This document shows, one piece after another, positions 11,107-22,097 of a DNA stretch of 64,000 nt (position 1 is the stretch's first letter; every line of letters starts with the position of its first letter). The stretch comes from Coprinus comatus (Eukaryota; Basidiomycota; Agaricomycetes; Agaricales; Agaricaceae): the NCBI GenBank assembly GCA_034638255.1, contig JAWPGT010000010.1, positions 620,001-684,000 on the forward strand, given 5' to 3'. The position numbers and the translations under genes are program-made. The notes under the pieces were generated by a model. It saw nothing but the letters and a program-made list of their open reading frames with translations. It was not told the origin of the DNA and did not search any database.

Positions 11107-13501
11107 ATGTCACCAAGAGTAGCACCAGAATGGACGATCGTGGATTTCATTCATCGAGGTTACTGGTGGACTAATAGAGGTACGATGGTCTTCAAGATTC
11201 ATCTTCACTAACATCTAAAATATCTTACAGGCATTCTTATTCTCAATTTAATGCTCCTTCTCCCGCTTCTAACCTCTGTTACGAATGGCCTGGATTCATC
11301 TTTGATAAATGGTAATGTGTGGTTGGGTTAGGCTTAGAAGAGTACTTGAATTTTCTGACCATTGTATAGGACTGCAGATATTACCAGACTGGCAGAAATT
11401 CTTTGGAAATCCGCAAGGACAAAAGCTTGGTATGAGGTTGAAACAGAACTATGATACCCCAACGACTCACGCTTCGATAGGTCTGATCGGTTTCGCACAG
11501 AACATCGGTTGTCTGATTGTGGGTATTGAAGCTAAGCGAAGATGGCCAAATAGATATACTGAACGTTTACCAGGGAATTCCTTTTACGCCATTTGTGTCT
11601 GATAACCTAGGACGTCGTGCAACATTATTCATCGGCTCACTCATCATGCTCGCCGGTGTTGGTGTTCAGGCAGCTGCATCATCAGTTTTGATGTTTATTA
11701 TTGCTCGCGTGACAAGTAAGCAACTTTTATCGTCGCTTCTACATATATATTCTAATAAATCTTTTCGTAGTCGGTATTGGTTTGATATTCAGTACGAATG
11801 CTGCTCCTCTGTTATTACTTGAACTTTCATATCCAACACAACGAGGCAAAATCACCTCTATCTATAACTCGAGTTGGTATTTGGGCAGCATTATTTCGGC
11901 CTGGGTGAGTATAATCTTTTCATGCTCTTGTAATCAATAGTTCAACATCATTTCTAGGTCTGTTTTGGTGCATATATCCATGCTGGAGGAAGTGTATGGT
12001 CATGGCGAGCACCTTCGCTAGTACAAGCTATTATCCCTACCCTCCAGGTGATCCTTGTCTGGTTTATTCCCGAGAGCCCACGTTATCTAGTCTCAAAGGG
12101 CATGGTAAGTATTGGCTTGGCGATCTATGTATAAAGGTTACTAATGTCGCTTCAGGAGGGAAAGGCTGCTGCAATCCTCGCGAAGTACCATGCTAATGCA
12201 GGTGATACGCGGGATCCGTTGGTTGTCTTCGAGATCGCACAAATACGACACGCGTTAAGGATGGAGGAAGAAATTAATCGAAGTACATCCTACTTGTCCC
12301 TCTTTGCGACTCCAGGTAACAGAAAGAGAATGCGTATTATTATTGCCATTGCCATATTCTCTCAGTGGAGGTACGACGTTCCCTAGGTTTTTGTCAAACA
12401 TTTCTCACTCCAAATTAGTGGAAATGGATTGGTATCTTATTACATTAATCTCGTATTGGAAGGTGTTGGTGTTACCGACACGGAAACCAAAGCAGCAATC
12501 AACGGAGGTTTACAGGTGGGTATTTTTATCATTGGTGCCTCTCAGCGGCTGAGCGGAAGTTTAGATCTTCAACTTAATTGTTGCGGCATCTGCATCCATG
12601 TTGATTGATTGGGTTGGTCGAAGGTCTCTCTTCATCGCTTCCAATGGTGGAATGCTCATTAGTACGTACAGCATTCAAGATTTTCTTTTTAAAAACTCAT
12701 CTAACCAACCCCTCCATTAGCCTTCGTTGCTTGGACGATATCAAACGCTCTTTACAACCAAATGAAAAACGTTGCTGCTGCTAAAGGTGAGAGTCAAGGA
12801 TTGCTCTTTTCTCCACAATCTCATCTAACAATTTTCATTAATGAAATCAGCTACGATACCACTGATATTTTTGTTTTACTTCTTTTATGACATCGCATAT
12901 ACTCCAATGCTTGTTGCTTATACACTCGAAATTCTACCTTACAAAGTCCGTGCTAAAGGATTTGCTGTTATGGTGTGTTCCTCGAATCCCCTATTTATTT
13001 GTTCCTCAGACTGAATTATGTGTCAAGAATCTAACAGTGATGCTTACCTCGGCCTTCAATCAATTCATTAACCCATGGGCAATTGAGGCTATTGGATGGT
13101 GGTACTACATTGCTTATTGTGGATGGCTTGTCATCGAACTCGTATTCATTATTATGTTTATCGTTGAAACCAAAGGTTTGTGGATCTCTATCTATTCATG
13201 GTATTACCAAATAACATGGAACTAATAATATTATCATCTAGGACGAACACTAGAAGAGACCGCGGTAATATTTGATGGTGAACAACAAGAACAAGATTTA
13301 GCCGCTATGGGAGGTGAAGCTGCTACTATGACGATGAGTAGAGGTGTTGTGGGAGTTTATCAGAGTTCGGACGAGTCCCATTCTTCACAAGAACGAACAC
13401 CAATAAAAGAACGCCTCGAGTTCCATGAACTACAACCCCGTCATCACAACAATAATTTTTCTGATGATGGAGATTCGGCAATAATTAAATCTCGTTTCTA
13501 A
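11107..13501 (+). CDS. MFS sugar transporter (sugar porter family)
   Basis: A multi-exon gene whose joined exons give about 540 residues with twelve predicted membrane helices. Sugar-porter signatures appear in order: a GRRATLF loop after helix 2; the R-V-T-IGIG helix 4; ELSYPTQRGK; PESPRYL at the end of helix 6; an N-x(3)-YYINLVLEG-like helix 7 preceded by FSQWSGNGL; DWVGRRSLF between helices 8 and 9; and ETKGRTLEET after helix 12. The C-terminal tail is long, cytosolic and Ser/His/Asn-rich. The start at 11107 gives a short cytosolic N-terminus (MSPRVAPEW..), and the first intron follows at 11180. The sequence resembles lactose-permease/hexose-transporter-like fungal members. The substrate cannot be read from sequence. 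It converges with an alpha-amylase gene 293 nt away, which suggests but does not prove a role in uptake of starch-derived sugar. Confidence 0.85.
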
Positions 13502-13793
13502 ATTCTGAGATTAAAAATCATAAAAAAGTTTGTTTATACTGTATGTAACTGTTCGTTCACTGTGTTGTTTTTTTATTTATTTCACGTTCGTTTTGACACA
13601 ATGTATTTTTGGACTCTTAACTTTGCTTGTACATTCATTTACATTTTTTTAGTGGTGTAGTCGACAGAGCAATGTATTTTTACGTTGATGTAAATGTAAA
13701 AAAAAAGTTGGTAACAATTTATAAACTGGCAGTTGGTCTGATTCTTCTATGATTGAACAGCTAAATGACAGAGAGACTCGTTACATATTTCAT

Positions 13794-16447
13794 TTAAGTA
13801 TCTCCCCCCTTGACCCAAACTTGAACAGAATTCGGAAAGCAAGTGAAGGAACCCCACCCATGTGCATCGATTTTCACTTCCCCATGTTGTGTCATGAAGC
13901 TGCGGTATATTTTTCCCGCATTTCTCTAATAAAGACAGGTAAAATTTTTTTAGTGAAAGAGTGTGATATTGACGGAGTAATATATACCTTGCCGACTTTC
14001 ATGCGAAGATTATGGATGAAAGCAGTGGAACTATGCGCACATAGTGATGTCAGTAGAATTCCGCAGTGGGGTGCCTAAAGGAACCGAGAACTCACTCTTC
14101 TTCCCGGTTACTAAGAATAACCACACAACCAGGGTGCTTTTTATCTCCTTTACGGACAAACCCTATGCAATTCCTTTCGAGGAAATAATCGTCTAAGGTG
14201 CCATACGCGAACTTTTTCCGAGCTTCGATTAATAATGTTAGGTTTCTTGCTACATTCTCATCGTAACACTCTTTGTTAGGGTACAAGTCCCCATAAAAGA
14301 TGCATCTAGAAATTCAATCGATGTGGGTTGACTAGAGGGTTGGAAGAAAGTAGAACAGAGTTGCTCACGGGTGACCTGCGCCTCGGAGTAATATAATAGC
14401 GTATGCTTGGACTTTAAAGTTAGCTTCAACCTAATGGAGGATAAATCAGTTACGGTTCCTATTTCATCGGCCTCACTAACCCAACTCTCTAGACTTTGAC
14501 CTTCAACCTTGAAGACCGGAGTGTCAAAAATAGCACAACTAGGGACATCTGGGGTTATTTTCATACCGTACTGGAAGGTAAGTCAAATTCCATGGTACCT
14601 GATACATCAAAACACCTGTCCAACTCACTCATGATTATCAACAAATGTTACTGCCTCCCGAGGTTTCCGCTGAAGGAGTGTGTCTTTGAGAATGTTGCGT
14701 AGATCATAATTGCTGCGTTGTTTGCTGGCATGGCAAAAATTCATGTGTAAAGGGACGTCAAAGAATGCCGTCTGTGTATATCGAAAAGTCACGAATTAGT
14801 CCGATATACTTCCCATAGCTTATAGCGACATAGACGTACCTCGCTCTTGAATAATTTGGTGTATGACAGGAATTTCTTGATGCTAATGAACATGTTAATT
14901 CCATGCCTTCATTATATTTACTAGAAATCTTACTCTCCAGACCAGTATTCAGCTGGTAGAAAAACTCAGCATATACCAAAACCATACAGCCAGCTAACGC
15001 TCACAAACAGAGAAAATACGATCCTTTTTTCGATTTGCTCTACAAGAACGCAGCTGTATTCTGATATGAGTAGTACTTTCCTGGAATGGTTTGTTAACAC
15101 TCACAAAGTGAAGGATGAACTTGCGGTCAACGTGTTTTATTGCGTCAAGTCGAAAGCCAGAGGCACCTGTGGTCTGGCCGTCCAATAGGTACTCTGTAGA
15201 ACTTAACCCAATATATATACTGTACCTCTAATATCCAATCACCCCACTTGAAGAGATCCTCTCTAACCTCTGGATGTCGATGATCGATCTAATAGGAAGA
15301 AATACACCATAAATGTGAAGAGGATAAGTATGTCAAGTTATAACACTTACATCGTTACCCATCAAGAAGTCATAGTTTCCCAACTCAGTGTCTACGTTCC
15401 GCGACCAGCCTTTGTGTCCAGGTCCAACAAATCTGTAGATATCTCGGGTTTTCGTCTTTTTGTCGTAATCAACGCCTGGGAAGAGTTTCGTTCAAGTTCA
15501 TCGTGTTCTTGGAACCTTATTTTAACCGTACCACTGAAGTGTTGTTGATTCCATTTGAATTGGCTATACTAATCATTCAAAATTAATCGAGGCATGGGTT
15601 TTGCTTTTTTTTTTTTGATTAACGTACCATTCCGTCGCGCCCGGCATAATCGAATACCGTCCACGTCTAGGTAAATTCTTATGTTTAGGATCTGAGTGAA
15701 TGTAATTTAATAGCTCTTACCTCAATTTCTCGCTGCGGACCAGCGTCTTTAAGCCGGTTATCGGGTTGAGAAGGTATTGCTTGAGCCTTTTCTGTTGTTT
15801 CACCCCCGTGTTTGTGCTATTGCAGGATATGCATTAAATACCCAACGAACAGCCAAAATTAAATTTAATTAAAACATACATTCAAAACCGCGTCAACTAA
15901 AATGTCTAGTTTGTATTTCTTGGCTATTTTGCATGCTCGAGGAGTTCATCTTTTGTGCCCCATCTGGTAGTAACGGAATTCTTCTGATCAAATTCACCTA
16001 AATCCCACTACATACTGTATATTAGTTTGTGAACCTGTAAGAGAGAAAAACGATTTATATTACCAAGTCATAAGCATCATAACCTCGACCAGCTTGCTTG
16101 CCCTTTCAAGATATCAATATACGTGTAATAATAAAAATACTATAACAACCTTGAACTTACATTTTCTGCAGCTTTATTCATAGGTGGCAACCACACCTGA
16201 GAGAAACCCATTTCAACCAATCGAGGAACCTCAAGTTCAAAGTGTTTCCACCAGGTTAAATCATCATGCAACGCGTCCCAAGTGAAGAACTGGATCTTTT
16301 AACGATGTCAGGTCCCAGTCACCTAATCGGAAGCAGAACACATACCATCAAAGGATTGTCAGTAGAATCATCCGGACCAAGGCGCATACGGTCCAAAGCA
16401 GGAGCTCCATAGATAAAAGTAAACAGCTTGCTCAACACAGACAACAT
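13794..16447 (-). CDS. Alpha-amylase, GH13, intracellular type
   Basis: A gene split by many short introns. Joined exons start MLSVLSKLFTFIYGAP and reach MIQFFTWDALHDDLTWWKHF, a hallmark of the cytosolic GH13 alpha-amylase group, followed by MGFSQVWLPPMNKA and GRGYDAYDLWDLGEF. The catalytic nucleophile lies in SGFRLDAIKH (about 15135-15165). The proposed acid/base Glu is in YAEFFYQ (about 14965-14980). The third catalytic Asp is in TFVDNH (about 14620-14640), followed after an intron by GQSLESWVSE. Then come CIFYGDLYPN and a C-terminal beta domain ending DAHGWGSF..VQVWVKGG. No signal peptide is evident. It would hydrolyse alpha-1,4 glucan, perhaps glycogen or cell-wall glucan precursors. Every exon I joined is in frame. 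Start 16447 fits the first conserved block closely. Confidence 0.85.
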
Positions 16448-17156
16448 GGTGGAGGACCAAGAAAAGAGGAGCTAAGCAGTGACTAAAATCTGACTAAAAC
16501 TAAACGTTAGTGAATGTGTATGTAAGTAATTCAACAAAAGAGATTTATTAATTTCGGTTGACACCGAAGATGTGATGAGATGCAAGAATAGATCGATCAT
16601 CTGACAACTTCACCATAAGTTGACCATAGGCATCCATTCAAACATTCACGAAATCCAGTTAGATAAAAGTGCATGGAAGACCTAAAAGACTTCGCAAGAT
16701 GGAATATACAGTAGAGAAGTGCCAAGCATTGGTTCTCCGGATCAAATCTGGATCAAATGATGTCCAAATCAGTGCGTGAGATGATCTCGGCACTTCCCGC
16801 CGAACTTTATAAACCGAAAATTTTATTCCCTCGATCAGACCGTCCACCTTTGTGCCTCTCAGCTCACGCTAACGTCTTGTCAGCGGATGGGCTGTGGCTC
16901 GTACAACATTTTAATGGGTAGGATCAGATTGAACTGGCCTCATTAATCGCTCCTTTCACGATATATACACGTAGAGAGGAGTTTCATGCCGATGCAACAT
17001 TATTTCAATAAACTTTTATTATGATTTACAGACAACACGCTGAATAATGGACACTAGAATGGTTGGTGACATGGATAAACAAGATAACAAAACAAGTAAT
17101 ATACTGAATTCGTGTATGTAGTGTGTATATACGAGAAAGAGAACCTGAAAGAGAAC
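16448..17156. other. Intergenic, upstream of alpha-amylase
   Basis: No gene is supported. It should hold the amylase promoter. A ttataaa element at 16806-16812 is far (about 360 nt) from the ATG, so it would imply an intron or a long leader in the 5' UTR if used. Confidence 0.35.
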
Positions 17157-17954
17157 TCAAGACCGAGTGAGTTTTCTCTTCCTAGATCCAAAGGGTGGAC
17201 ATCTCGGTTTCTTAGGCTCTTGCAAAGACAAGCTCTGTAAAGTTAGACGCAACCCAAAAATTCCAAGATCCTCTTCTGCCCGTTGCTTCATTTTCTTCTG
17301 ACGCCGAGCCTCGACTCTCATCTGTGCCTCTGTCATATAGGGACTTGCAAGAGGGTTCCTTTGGCGTAAAGGAGTACAAAACTTGCCCGTAAATTTCGAT
17401 GATAGTCTATTTCGAATCCTAGGTCTGGGTGAATTATCGGGTCGTCTGGCATCGGGTTGTCGATCAGAATCTCCCGTTATCGAATGAGATTGCAGTGGAG
17501 TGACCAATGTAAAGGGGGTACCAGTACCACAAGTATTCGTTTGATATGCCATCCCAAAAGCCCAAGCTGCTTTGCGTTGTTCTGGTGTCATACCAGGAGT
17601 GGGCTTCGTCTTTATTCCTGGTCTTCCTCCGTCTTCATGATCTTCTGTCTTTGGAGTAAGCATTTCATCAAGTCCGACCATGTTGGACTTTGGTGGAGGT
17701 GTCTTCGCCTCTTTATCTTTGCTTGATATTGCTGTTTTTGAATCAAGATGTTTTATTATTGGCTCGAATGCTTTAGAATGTTCTAAAGGTTTAGGAGGGG
17801 GTTCGGCACAATTTCCGACCGTCGTACCGTTAGAAAGATCATGAAACAAGCTAGTGGGAAGTCCACATGTAGACCGCTCGAGGCGGTTCTTGAGTGGACG
17901 AGGCGGTGGACAAGGGGTTTCTGGATAAGTTACTTGAAGCAGGTATCCTGACAT
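17157..17954 (-). CDS. Uncharacterised Pro/Lys-rich protein
   Basis: A single open frame of about 265 residues from ATG 17954 (MSGYLLQVTYPETPCPPPRP). The frame extends to an upstream ATG at 18062, which would add 36 residues without obvious features. Most of the protein is predicted disordered: Pro-rich N-terminus, acidic/Lys linkers and Arg-rich patches. Two ordered-looking segments are visible: a helical MTPEQRKAAWAFGMAYQTN block and a basic helix near the end (MTEAQMRVEARRQKKMKQRA) followed by LGIFGLRLTLQSLSL. The C-terminus is basic (GSRKRKLTRS). I do not recognise a family. Its uninterrupted length and biased but protein-like composition make a real gene likely. A nuclear location is a guess from the basic patches. 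Confidence 0.55.
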   Translation of the reverse strand: MSGYLLQVTYPETPCPPPRPLKNRLERSTCGLPTSLFHDLSNGTTVGNCAEPPPKPLEHSKAFEPIIKHLDSKTAISSKDKEAKTPPPKSNMVGLDEMLTPKTEDHEDGGRPGIKTKPTPGMTPEQRKAAWAFGMAYQTNTCGTGTPFTLVTPLQSHSITGDSDRQPDARRPDNSPRPRIRNRLSSKFTGKFCTPLRQRNPLASPYMTEAQMRVEARRQKKMKQRAEEDLGIFGLRLTLQSLSLQEPKKPRCPPFGSRKRKLTRS

Positions 17955-18270
17955 CTTCGTAAAATTATAGAATCCAAGAATTGAGAAAAGACGAAGAAGG
18001 TTTCTCCTAAAATATGAGTTCACTGGAGTTGGGAAAGATAAACAGTGGGCTTCCGTGGTCAAGTTTCAAGAGGTAAATTCAATAACAAAAAGTTGTCGTC
18101 ATGTCAAGTTTTCCCAGGCTAATTTAATTAATTGAGTCAAATCTTATTGTTTTTGTGAACCAAAACCCAGGACAAGATGAATTGCTATTGCAACTTATGC
18201 TTCAGTTGTTGTTTAGATACTGTGCTTCTACTGAATCACATTTGAATGCCAAGAGTGCCAATGATGTTAT

Positions 18271-18362
18271 ATGGTAGATGAGGACCCGGGGCTTGAGGCG
18301 GGCGAATTGACCAGCAGTGAACTGGGTCATGCAAGCATCATCGGTGTAGTCCATGACGTTGT
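18271..18362 (-). pseudogene. Last-exon relic of a third M43 metalloprotease
   Basis: The minus strand reads [17 protein letters not shown] and then FARLK, nearly the same as the final exon of the two intact proteases beside it ([17 protein letters not shown], then ITRLK). Similarity starts where that exon starts in the intact genes and ends just before their stop codon. No upstream protease exons accompany it. It is therefore a gene fragment left by an unequal duplication or deletion in the tandem array. Confidence 0.85.
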
Positions 18363-18410
18363 ATAAATATTCAGGATCACAAGATTCTATGCAGAATAAT
18401 TCGTTGTGTG

Positions 18411-18530
18411 TATAGTGCTCAAATTGCGATTTTGATTTTACATTGACTATCTAGTTACACTGCGCCTTTGTTCGTAAGGAAATGTCGTCGTGTAGTAATT
18501 CAGTCATAAGACATCATTCATCGTTTAAAT
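18411..18530. repeat. 3' UTR repeat, copy 1 (partner 20759-20884)
   Basis: The region just downstream of protease copy 1 on the minus strand matches the region downstream of copy 2 almost base for base, for example caaattgcgattttgatttt and tagttacactgcgc, with a few substitutions and small indels. The high identity in non-coding DNA shows that the tandem duplication is recent or kept similar by gene conversion. Confidence 0.9.
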
Positions 18531-19628
18531 TTAAGCGGAAACGCCACGGTAGGTGAGCATCTGGGACTTGAGACGGGTGATTTGACCAGCAGTGAACTGG
18601 GTCATGCAAGCATCATCGGTGTAGTCCATGAAGTTGTCTGAAATACATTTAGTAAGAACTATGTCTTGGTCAAAAGAACAAAAGAACACATACGGATGGG
18701 GTCAACACCACCGCCGGAGCAAGTATCACGGGAGGTGGGGCAGCCGAAAGCAGGAGAGGCCTCAGGGGGGGTGTCGGAGACGGAATCACCGGCGGTAGAG
18801 CATCCACCTTGGAAGGTGTGGAAGAGACCGACCCAGTGACCAGCTTCGTGGGTGAGGGTCTAGGTAAAGCGGGGCAAGCTTCAATATCATTTGGGTGTAT
18901 CAAATAATATTTATTAACTTACCTGGCCGAGATCGTAGGGAACAGCGGTTCCTCCAGGGGTGGAAGAGTAGAGCATAACGACACCGTCATCTGTAGGGGC
19001 ACTGGAGTAGCTGGAAGGGAATGTTGCGTAGCCAAGGAGACCAGCGCCAGCACCAGAGACGAAACTGATTCGATTGAAAGCTATTTAGTATACATAGCTC
19101 CGGCCAGGATATGGAAGAAATCAACGTACCCGACAGTGTAGACATTGAGAGCGTTCGCTCCACCCTTGCGGAGAGCGGTCTTCATGGCAGTTTGGGCACT
19201 GTTGCCGGGGCCAGCAGTGTTGAACCAGTTAGAGTTGGTGGTGCGGTCGGTACCAGCGAGGGAGAATGTAAGACCGCTACCAGCGTAGGCAGCGTTCAAA
19301 ACATTGATTTGGGCGGTGAGTTGAGAGTCAGGAACGTTTCCACCAGCGAGGGTCTCATCCTTGCGAACGACATGGAAGTAGACGGGGATGGTAGCAGCGA
19401 AGATGCTGAACTCAGGAACCGCGACCTTCTTGGCAGCGAAATCGGCCTCAAACGCAGCAGTCTGCTCCTGACTGAGCTCACTACCGCAAGTCCTATATCA
19501 ATTGGTATGGATCGGTTATTGTTATTGATTTGAAAAGCATAATTGGGTAATCACCTGCGGGTGGAGTTGAAGGGAGTGGCGATCGCAGAGGCGACGAGCA
19601 ACAAGCTGAAGAAGGCTGCTTTGAACAT
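18531..19628 (-). CDS. Secreted M43-family metalloprotease, copy 1
   Basis: Joined exons give about 290 residues. An N-terminal signal peptide ([19 protein letters not shown]) leads into a short propeptide-like region. The catalytic domain follows with [55 protein letters not shown], and the zinc motif [11 protein letters not shown], i.e. HExxHxxGxxH. The cysteine-rich end carries [28 protein letters not shown], and the Met-turn/last exon [11 protein letters not shown]. These are hallmarks of fungal extracellular pappalysin-like (M43) proteases. Its role is degradation of extracellular protein, probably for nitrogen supply. A TATA-like tatttaag element (19679-19686) lies about 52 nt before the ATG. 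The gene has a tandem partner at 20885-22032. Confidence 0.92.
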
Positions 19629-19678
19629 GGCTAAAGAAACTTCAACTGAGTGAAGATTCAGAGTCCATCTCTCCTAGC

Positions 19679-19686
19679 TTAAATAC
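19679..19686 (-). promoter_or_regulatory. TATA-like element of M43 protease copy 1
   Basis: The minus strand reads tatttaag about 52 nt before ATG 19628. The same distance class holds for copy 2, where the element is tatataag. Position and sequence suit a TATA box, but this is inference. Confidence 0.5.
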
Positions 19687-19757
19687 CCAAACCGACCTCT
19701 GCTACTTTATCAGAAGAAGCGTGCCAATGCGGCTCAGATAATAGATAAAGCTGTTCA

Positions 19758-20640
19758 TCAGGAGGTATTTTCGGTTACACCAGGAATCGGTTGAGGTTCA
19801 ACATGGTCCATTACTATTAACCGCGCGGTATTGAGTCCGTCATCAAAGCCAACAAACGACCTCTTGCCATTCTCATCTGACCAGGCTTCCCCCATCTGAC
19901 TACACATGACGCGAATTGTGTGTATGTCCTCATATGTCAAAGTCCTTCGGAAGTTCCGTTTGTGTGCAATGTTGGAAATCGAGCCAACACCTGATCGAAT
20001 AAACACAATATAATTCTTATTTCTGGACACTGTTATGATTCACATCCAGTTGATATAGAAGTCTAAAAACATCATTACTCACATGTAATTCACACATGTA
20101 TCTCGGTTGCAACTGCCGGGAATAGGATTGTTTGTTTCGCAAGACTCTAGATCTCGGCTCCGTATTGGTTTCTTGTGCGCCATTTTGGAATGGAGTACAA
20201 GGTACATTAAACTGAACTGCTAGTCATTCCTCATTACTACTTTGAATAGAGCACATAGATAAGAACCACTTACATTTGTGGGCAGTCCAGTTCGAAGCAC
20301 GTATTCAAACAGCTGACAGTTTACCAACACATGGCCCAACTTTACAACCGGTGCAACCATCCGCTAATTTTAGAGGCAGAGTACATTCGTTGCACATTGG
20401 ATAGAACTTTGCTTCTCATCTGACGGTGTCTTCCGAATGATACATATACCTATGGACAGCGTAGGAGATAATCAGCAGACCCACATGACGCACATAAATT
20501 CATACTGGCAAGGCGCGGCTGTGCTCCAGTGATGGTTAGTGGGGAAGTTCGCAGCAGCACATGGGAAATTGATCTTCTTTTTTACACTTGCCTTTCTTGG
20601 GGGTACCCCAGGCGTCACTTCACCCGCTATTGCTGCATGC
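19758..20640 (-). other. Possible relic of a Cys-rich gene between the two proteases
   Basis: Several minus-strand stretches look protein-like and rich in Cys: MCNECTLPLKLADGCTGCKV near 20385-20330, CETNNPIPGSCNRDTCVNY near 20140-20085, and a 90-codon frame at 19758-20030 (NIAHKRNFRRTLTYEDIH). Plausible intron ends are present (GTGAGT at 20082), but the phases do not join into one frame. I do not recognise the family. It could be a decayed gene or a real one with indels, and the evidence is not enough for a CDS. Confidence 0.25.
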
Positions 20641-20758
20641 GACAGAAAAATTTTAATTGAGAATGTATCTTGACAACATGAGAAGATTAGAGATTACCTG
20701 GTGTCCTTGACCGTTTATTTAAGCTTCAGAAAATCACAAGATACACAGATTGTTGGGT

Positions 20759-20884
20759 GAATAATCCTCAAATTGCGATTTTGATTTTATATTGACTATC
20801 TAGTTACACTGCGCGTCACTTTTGTTCGTAAGGAAATGTCGTCGTGTAGTAATCCAGTCGTAAGACATCATTCATTGTTCCAAT
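20759..20884. repeat. 3' UTR repeat, copy 2 (partner 18411-18530)
   Basis: Near-identical to the 3' flank of protease copy 1. A few extra bases occur after tacactgcgc. Confidence 0.9.
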
Positions 20885-22032
20885 CTAAGCGGCAATACCA
20901 CGGTAGGTGAGGATTTGGGACTTGAGACGGGTGATTTGACCAGCGGTGAACTGGTTCATGCAAGCATCATCAGTGTAGTCCATGAAGTTGTCTGAAATAT
21001 AATTGGTAAGAATTATGTCGGTGTCAAAAGAATAAAAGAACACATACGGATGGGGTCAACACCGCCGCCGGAGCAAGTGTCACGGGAGGTGGGGCAGCCG
21101 AAAGCAGCAGAAGCCTCAGGGGGAGTGTCGGAGACGGAATCACCAGTGGTAGAGCATCCACCTTGGAAGGTGTGGTAGAGACCGAGCCAGTGACCGACTT
21201 CGTGGGTAAGGGTCTTAAAATAGAATGTCAGTTTTTGACATAGTTAGAATTACAGTAAATTACATACCTGGCCGAGATTGTAGGGAGAGGCGGTACCACC
21301 GGGAACGGAAGAGTAGAGGATGACAACACCATCATCCTTGGGGGCACTAGTGTAGCTGGAAGGGAAAGTAGCATAGCCGAGGAGACCTGCACCAGCACCA
21401 GAGACGAAACTATTTGACAATATATTAGAGCCAAATTCTGAAATTAGTCGAAGTATTATTTACCCAACAGAGTAGACGTTAAGAGCGTTAGCTCCTCCGA
21501 GACGAAGGGTGTTCTTCATGGTGGTTTGAGCACTGTTGCCGGGGCCAGCAGTGTTGAACCAGTTAGAGTTGGTGGTGCGGTCGGTACCAGCAAGGTAGAA
21601 AGTGAGACCGCTTCCAGAGTAGGCAGTGTTCAAGACATTCAAAGAGGAGGTGATTTGAGAATCGCTAATAAAAGGTTAAGATGTCAATTTTCAAATTGCT
21701 GCGAAAAAATGAAGAATAGCACATACGGAATGTTGCCACCGGCGAGGGTTGTGCCGGAGCGGACAACGTGCCAGTAGACGGGAATGCTAGCAGCAGCGAT
21801 GACGGCCTTGCTGAGGGTAACCTTGTTAGCGGCAAAGTCGGCCTCGGCGGCGACGATCTGAGAGGAGGTGAGTTCAGAACCACAAGTCCTAAACAATAAG
21901 AAATGTGTTTCAGTAATCCAATACAACGAATGTCCAAAGAACTAAAGAAATTCACCTGCCACGGGTGGCATTGAAGGGACCAGCGAGGGCTGAAGAAGCA
22001 ACGAGGAGGAGGGTGAAGACCGATTTGAACAT
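20885..22032 (-). CDS. Secreted M43-family metalloprotease, copy 2
   Basis: This gene has the same exon plan and about the same length as the copy at 18531-19628. It starts with a signal peptide ([18 protein letters not shown]). Catalytic-domain landmarks are [57 protein letters not shown], the zinc motif [11 protein letters not shown] and the last exon [18 protein letters not shown]. The N-terminal part differs from copy 1 ([11 protein letters not shown] versus [11 protein letters not shown]), while the core and the 3' UTR are close to identical. One extra intron is seen here near 21665-21725. It would be secreted and act on extracellular proteins. A tatataag TATA-like element at 22089-22097 precedes the ATG by about 58 nt. 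Confidence 0.92.
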
Positions 22033-22088
22033 GTCAAAAGAAACTCTGGCTGAAGCTGAGTGAAGAAACATTCGTCTTCAACCAGCCA

Positions 22089-22097
22089 TCTTATATA
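22089..22097 (-). promoter_or_regulatory. TATA-like element of M43 protease copy 2
   Basis: The minus strand reads gtatataag about 58 nt before ATG 22032, a canonical-looking TATA box. Confidence 0.6.
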
